Assembly (NCBI GenBank): GCA_029775955.1
Contig: JARVJW010000101.1
Coordinates: forward strand, 1-7,385
From: Nitrososphaeria archaeon
GTDB lineage: Archaea > Thermoproteota > Nitrososphaeria > Conexivisphaerales > UBA164
DNA: 7,385 nucleotides
Direction of reading: 5' to 3'
Positions 4,808 to 7,385 of this stretch are shown piece by piece. Positions within the stretch are counted from its first letter, which is position 1; the number at the start of each line of letters is the position of its first letter. A model generated the notes under the pieces. That model searched no databases, was not told the DNA's origin, and saw nothing but the letters and a program-made list of their open reading frames with translations. Both the position numbers and the translations under genes were made by a program.

Positions 4808-6016
4808 GTGCGCTTGAACAGTTCCAGTGTGTCACTAAATCGAATACCATTTGATGAAGCATTGAAAAGAATAAATAACAGGTTTAAAGTTAATAGGAAT
4901 CATGTAAATGTAAGCATAAGGGAAGCCATAAACAGGGAGCTTGTGTCTGACTTCATATGCGATAGCGATGTTCCCCCTTTGCCGGTTAGCATGGTTGACG
5001 GATTCGCATTTAACAGTGAAGGAAATGAGCTGAAGGTTATTGGAAAGGCTGGGCCTGGGAGCGCTTACAGCGGAAAAATTGAGGGGGACCAGGCAATAGA
5101 GGTCCTTACTGGCGCATTTCTTCCAGCTGATATAAAATACGTTGCACCCAAGGAGAGCGTAAGGATAAATGGGGACACTATAGAGCTTTCTGAAAGGCCA
5201 GAAATTGGGAGCAATATAATGCCCGCGGGGTTTGACTGCAAAGCTAACGAAATAATAGCCAAGGGTGGGGAGAAACTTAGCCCTGGGGTCGCGTACTTTT
5301 TAAATTATCTAAAGGTAGCTACTGTGGCAGTTAAGCCTCAGGCTAAGGTTGGGGTCTTTTCGGTGGGAAGTGAGTTGACAGACAATTTTAACGAAAGGCA
5401 AAAGGTGAATAGCTCAAACCCGATATTTTTGGCTCATGTGCTGGAAAGCATGGGGGTCCAAGCGAGGAACCTTGGCATACTGAATGACGATGTAAAGGAA
5501 ATATCGGATAGCATAAAAGTGGCAATCAAGGACCATGATGCGCTTATAACTTCAGGAGGGTCAAGCGTTGGTGAAAGGGATTTAATGAAAGAAGCGCTTT
5601 TATTCTGTGGAGCAGAGCAGGTATTTCATGGTTTAAAGCTCAAGCCTGGAAGGACTGGGGGACTTTACGTTTTAAATGAAAAGCCAATTATAGTTACGTC
5701 TGGAAACATACAGGCCTCAACGGTGGAAACTGCGCTGATAGGTGAAAGCGTGCTCAGGGCAATGGGTTACAGCGTTCAATTGGAGGCTATAAGTGCCAAA
5801 ATTGACAGGGACGTATATTTTGATTCTCCTCCAGATTTTTACAACGTTACATGGTTAAAGGTCTATGAACTTAAAAACGAGGTCATAGCATCCCCAGTAT
5901 TTACATACAGCACGAGCAGAAGCATACCATTCAGGGCAAACGCATTTTCAGTAATAAAATCTGAAGATATTAAAAAAAATACGATTATAGAAGCACTTAT
6001 GATAGGAAGTTTATGA
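4808..6016 (+). CDS. MoeA-family molybdopterin molybdotransferase, divergent
   Basis: MoeA inserts molybdate (or tungstate) into adenylylated molybdopterin, the last step of molybdenum cofactor synthesis, in the cytosol. At 402 aa this has the full MoeA length. Visible blocks are PPLPVSMVDGFAF (56-68, equivalent to the usual SAMDGYA), LTGAFLP (100-106), GSNIMPAGFD (134-143), the MPT-binding (MoCF) domain with SVGSELT (185-191), NSSNP (201-205), DALITSGGSSVGERD (244-258) and GLKLKPGR (275-282), and a C-terminal beta domain from about 320. The usual GLPGNPVSA block is VTSGNIQAS (296-304), so both conserved prolines are gone, and the usual KPGKP is KPGRT. It may therefore be an altered-activity paralog. 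The start is GTG at 4808 and its box SLNRIPFDEALKRI fits a MoeA N-terminus. No other cofactor gene is in the window. The 3' end overlaps convergent dnaG by 6 bp. Confidence 0.85.
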   Translation: MRLNSSSVSLNRIPFDEALKRINNRFKVNRNHVNVSIREAINRELVSDFICDSDVPPLPVSMVDGFAFNSEGNELKVIGKAGPGSAYSGKIEGDQAIEVLTGAFLPADIKYVAPKESVRINGDTIELSERPEIGSNIMPAGFDCKANEIIAKGGEKLSPGVAYFLNYLKVATVAVKPQAKVGVFSVGSELTDNFNERQKVNSSNPIFLAHVLESMGVQARNLGILNDDVKEISDSIKVAIKDHDALITSGGSSVGERDLMKEALLFCGAEQVFHGLKLKPGRTGGLYVLNEKPIIVTSGNIQASTVETALIGESVLRAMGYSVQLEAISAKIDRDVYFDSPPDFYNVTWLKVYELKNEVIASPVFTYSTSRSIPFRANAFSVIKSEDIKKNTIIEALMIGSL

Positions 6017-7132
6017 AAGGCCAATCTGGGAGAATGTGTAAACTGTAATATTTTCTGGGATAGATACATTTTCAGCAACCTTAAATGCAATTATTGTTTC
6101 ATAGTTTGCATCTTTCGCGGAATTTAGAAGCCTCTGAGTTACTATACCATCCATTATTATATGCTTGCCTTCGGCTAGCTTTTCAAGATTTTGAACGAGT
6201 TCACTTACAGGCAACCTGGCAATCTGATTTAACCCCTTGTCAAGTATTATTGTTTCAAGGGTGTCTTTTAATGAAGGGTATTCCTCCTTTACCTTTAAAA
6301 GCAGCTTCTCATCTATATGGATTTCGGGCCCAGGCACAGAGGGCAGCTTTTCCAGGATGGACCTGATCTCTTCAGGCGTAAGTTCCTCCACCTCTCGCCC
6401 CTGAGGCGCCCTAAATATCTTAATATTTCCAAGCATTTGCTCAATCTCCTTCTGTATCAGGTCACCGCCCCTGTCACCATCTAGAAAGGCAACCATATTT
6501 TTCTTGCCTTTGAGCTGAACCACGGTGTTGGGGAGCTTTACGCCATTTAACGCAATTGTATTGTAATAGCCAGCACGCTGAAGGTTAATCACGTCAGCCC
6601 TTCCCTCAACAAGTATTATGTCATTTGATTTCTCAGCTGCGGGTCCAGCTGGCAACTTTTCTTGGCCATATTCAAGCACGTTAGCAGGCCTCAAAACTTC
6701 GTATATTTCATTCTGTATCTTTTCCCCTTCACTTGACGACCGTATGTACCAGTCCCTCAAAATTTCCTTTGCCCTTTCCGCAATTTGCTTTCTCTTTGCT
6801 TCCCTTACATCTTGAATTTCCACAAGCTGGATTTTAGAGTCACACGGCCCAACCTTTTCCACGCTTTCTACCATTGCAGCTATAAGCGCAGTTGTCACAA
6901 TGTCTGCAGAAGACGGTATAACAATTTCACCTGTAACCAGGTCATTCTTTGCTTGCATGTTTATTTCTATCCTGCTTATTTTCCAGTTCTTCTGAAGCTC
7001 ATTCAGGTTAAATTCAGACCCAAAAAGGCCCTCAGTTTGCCCAAATATTGCTCCAATTATGTCAGCCTTTTCAACTATTCCTTCAATGCTGAACTTCATT
7101 TTTATCATATACTTTACAGTGCTATCAGGCAA
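6011..7132 (-). CDS. dnaG: Archaeal DnaG-type primase (TOPRIM protein)
   Basis: Archaeal DnaG is a TOPRIM protein with RNA-primer synthesis activity in some species; it is also known as a poly(A)-binding subunit of the archaeal RNA exosome. The N-terminal block has VKYMIKMKFSIEGIVEKADI followed by GAIFGQTEGLFG (27-38), a hallmark of the archaeal family. The TOPRIM domain (about 169-250) shows DIILVEGRADV (171-181, catalytic Glu176) and VAFLDGDRGGD (214-224, metal-binding Asp218 and Asp220), then FRAPQGREVEELT (240-252). A C-terminal helical part (about 270-373) follows. At 373 aa it is at the short end of the family. The TTG at 7132 is preferred to the ATG nine codons in, because the family's conserved KY-containing strand lies between them. 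A TATA-like box at 7161-7172 suits a short leader. The stop lies inside the 3' end of the MoeA-family gene. Confidence 0.95.
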   Translation of the reverse strand: MPDSTVKYMIKMKFSIEGIVEKADIIGAIFGQTEGLFGSEFNLNELQKNWKISRIEINMQAKNDLVTGEIVIPSSADIVTTALIAAMVESVEKVGPCDSKIQLVEIQDVREAKRKQIAERAKEILRDWYIRSSSEGEKIQNEIYEVLRPANVLEYGQEKLPAGPAAEKSNDIILVEGRADVINLQRAGYYNTIALNGVKLPNTVVQLKGKKNMVAFLDGDRGGDLIQKEIEQMLGNIKIFRAPQGREVEELTPEEIRSILEKLPSVPGPEIHIDEKLLLKVKEEYPSLKDTLETIILDKGLNQIARLPVSELVQNLEKLAEGKHIIMDGIVTQRLLNSAKDANYETIIAFKVAENVSIPENITVYTFSQIGLS

Positions 7133-7160
7133 TCTTTCTCACTTTTAAACCGCCAAACCC

Positions 7161-7179
7161 TATTTAAAAATATTTATAA
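7161..7179 (-). promoter_or_regulatory. TATA-like promoter region of dnaG
   Basis: On the minus strand TTATAAATA is followed by TTTTTAAATA. The proximal box (7161-7172) is centred about 34 bases before the TTG at 7132, giving an expected leader of about eight bases. No Shine-Dalgarno match stands out before the TTG. Confidence 0.4.
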
Positions 7180-7307
7180 AAAAAATGAAACACAAAATTA
7201 TTGATACCGTGTTTTATGCCTTATGAGCAATTTTGTAGTTTCTTGAAATTATTGATGCTTTGTTTCATGTTCTATCTATCTGCCCTCAATTGTTGAAGGC
7301 TACACTA

Positions 7308-7385
7308 GCAGCTTCGGCGTTTGTCCCAATTCATGTGGAATGCCTGCACTGGTTTTTCCAGCCTGTCGAGATCCAATGGCATATG
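7308..7385 (-). CDS. Possible C-terminal fragment of a gene entering from the right edge
   Basis: The minus strand is open from the right edge to a TAG at 7305-7307 and reads 26 residues including PLDLDRLEKPVQAFHMNWD and ending DKRRSC. The charged composition and non-AT-rich DNA look more like coding sequence than the spacer next to it, but 26 codons can be open by chance and I recognise no family. If real it lies upstream of and co-directional with dnaG. I see nothing else in 7181-7304, which is AT-rich spacer. Confidence 0.2.

Noticed and set aside
6785..7204. Plus-strand open frame of 139 codons over the start of dnaG
   Set aside because: It lies almost wholly antisense to a clear DnaG with conserved motifs; its low-complexity, Phe/Tyr/Cys-rich translation is typical of a shadow frame.
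1..7385. CRISPR array, tandem repeats or riboswitch
   Set aside because: I saw no regularly spaced direct repeats and no long conserved leader ahead of a metabolic gene; most 5' leaders appear to be very short.

Overview
The window is archaeal chromosome. It carries a TOPRIM-type archaeal DnaG, a two-domain archaeal winged-helix regulator, a PadR regulator and an initiator tRNA-Met without an encoded CCA. AT-rich boxes resembling archaeal TATA elements sit about 25 bases before several starts, which implies leaderless or near-leaderless mRNAs. Three of the five full-length genes appear to use GTG or TTG starts. Coding GC is moderate, intergenic DNA is AT-rich, and Arg AGG and Ile ATA codons are common. 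A mercury-resistance pair and a decayed TnpB of a type I associate with Thermoplasmata and other acidophile archaea fit a metal-rich acidic habitat, but the sequence alone does not fix the lineage.

Layout from left to right. At 1-33 (minus) is the first codons of an unidentified gene. At 72-254 (minus) is a doubtful small membrane ORF whose end holds two adjacent hairpins resembling an IS200/IS605 end. At 446-2091 (plus) is a two-gene mercury cassette: a 74-aa heavy-metal-binding (HMA) protein overlapping by 4 bp a 474-aa mercuric reductase. At 2132-2207 (minus) is initiator tRNA-Met with its own TATA box. At 2382-3041 (plus) is a winged-helix protein with a DUF4443-like C-terminal half, and at 3033-3512 (minus) a PadR regulator; the two converge and overlap by 9 bp. 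At 3734-4740 (plus) is a heavily frameshifted tnpB fossil ending in a perfect inverted repeat. At 4808-6016 (plus) is a MoeA-family protein with altered signature residues, converging on and overlapping by 6 bp dnaG at 6011-7132 (minus). The last ~200 bases hold no convincing gene apart from a possible C-terminal fragment.

The genes do not form one pathway. The mer pair is a functional unit: the HMA protein would pass Hg(II) to the reductase, which makes volatile Hg(0). In many bacteria both activities are one polypeptide (NmerA-MerA), so this locus looks like a split version. Neither a recognisable mer regulator nor a Hg(II) transporter lies in the window. The most useful leads are the split NmerA with its ambiguous start, the acidic residue in the reductase's pyridine-nucleotide fold, the lost prolines in the MoeA-like protein, and the two traces of TnpB-type elements. 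I did not find a convincing wholly new multi-gene system.
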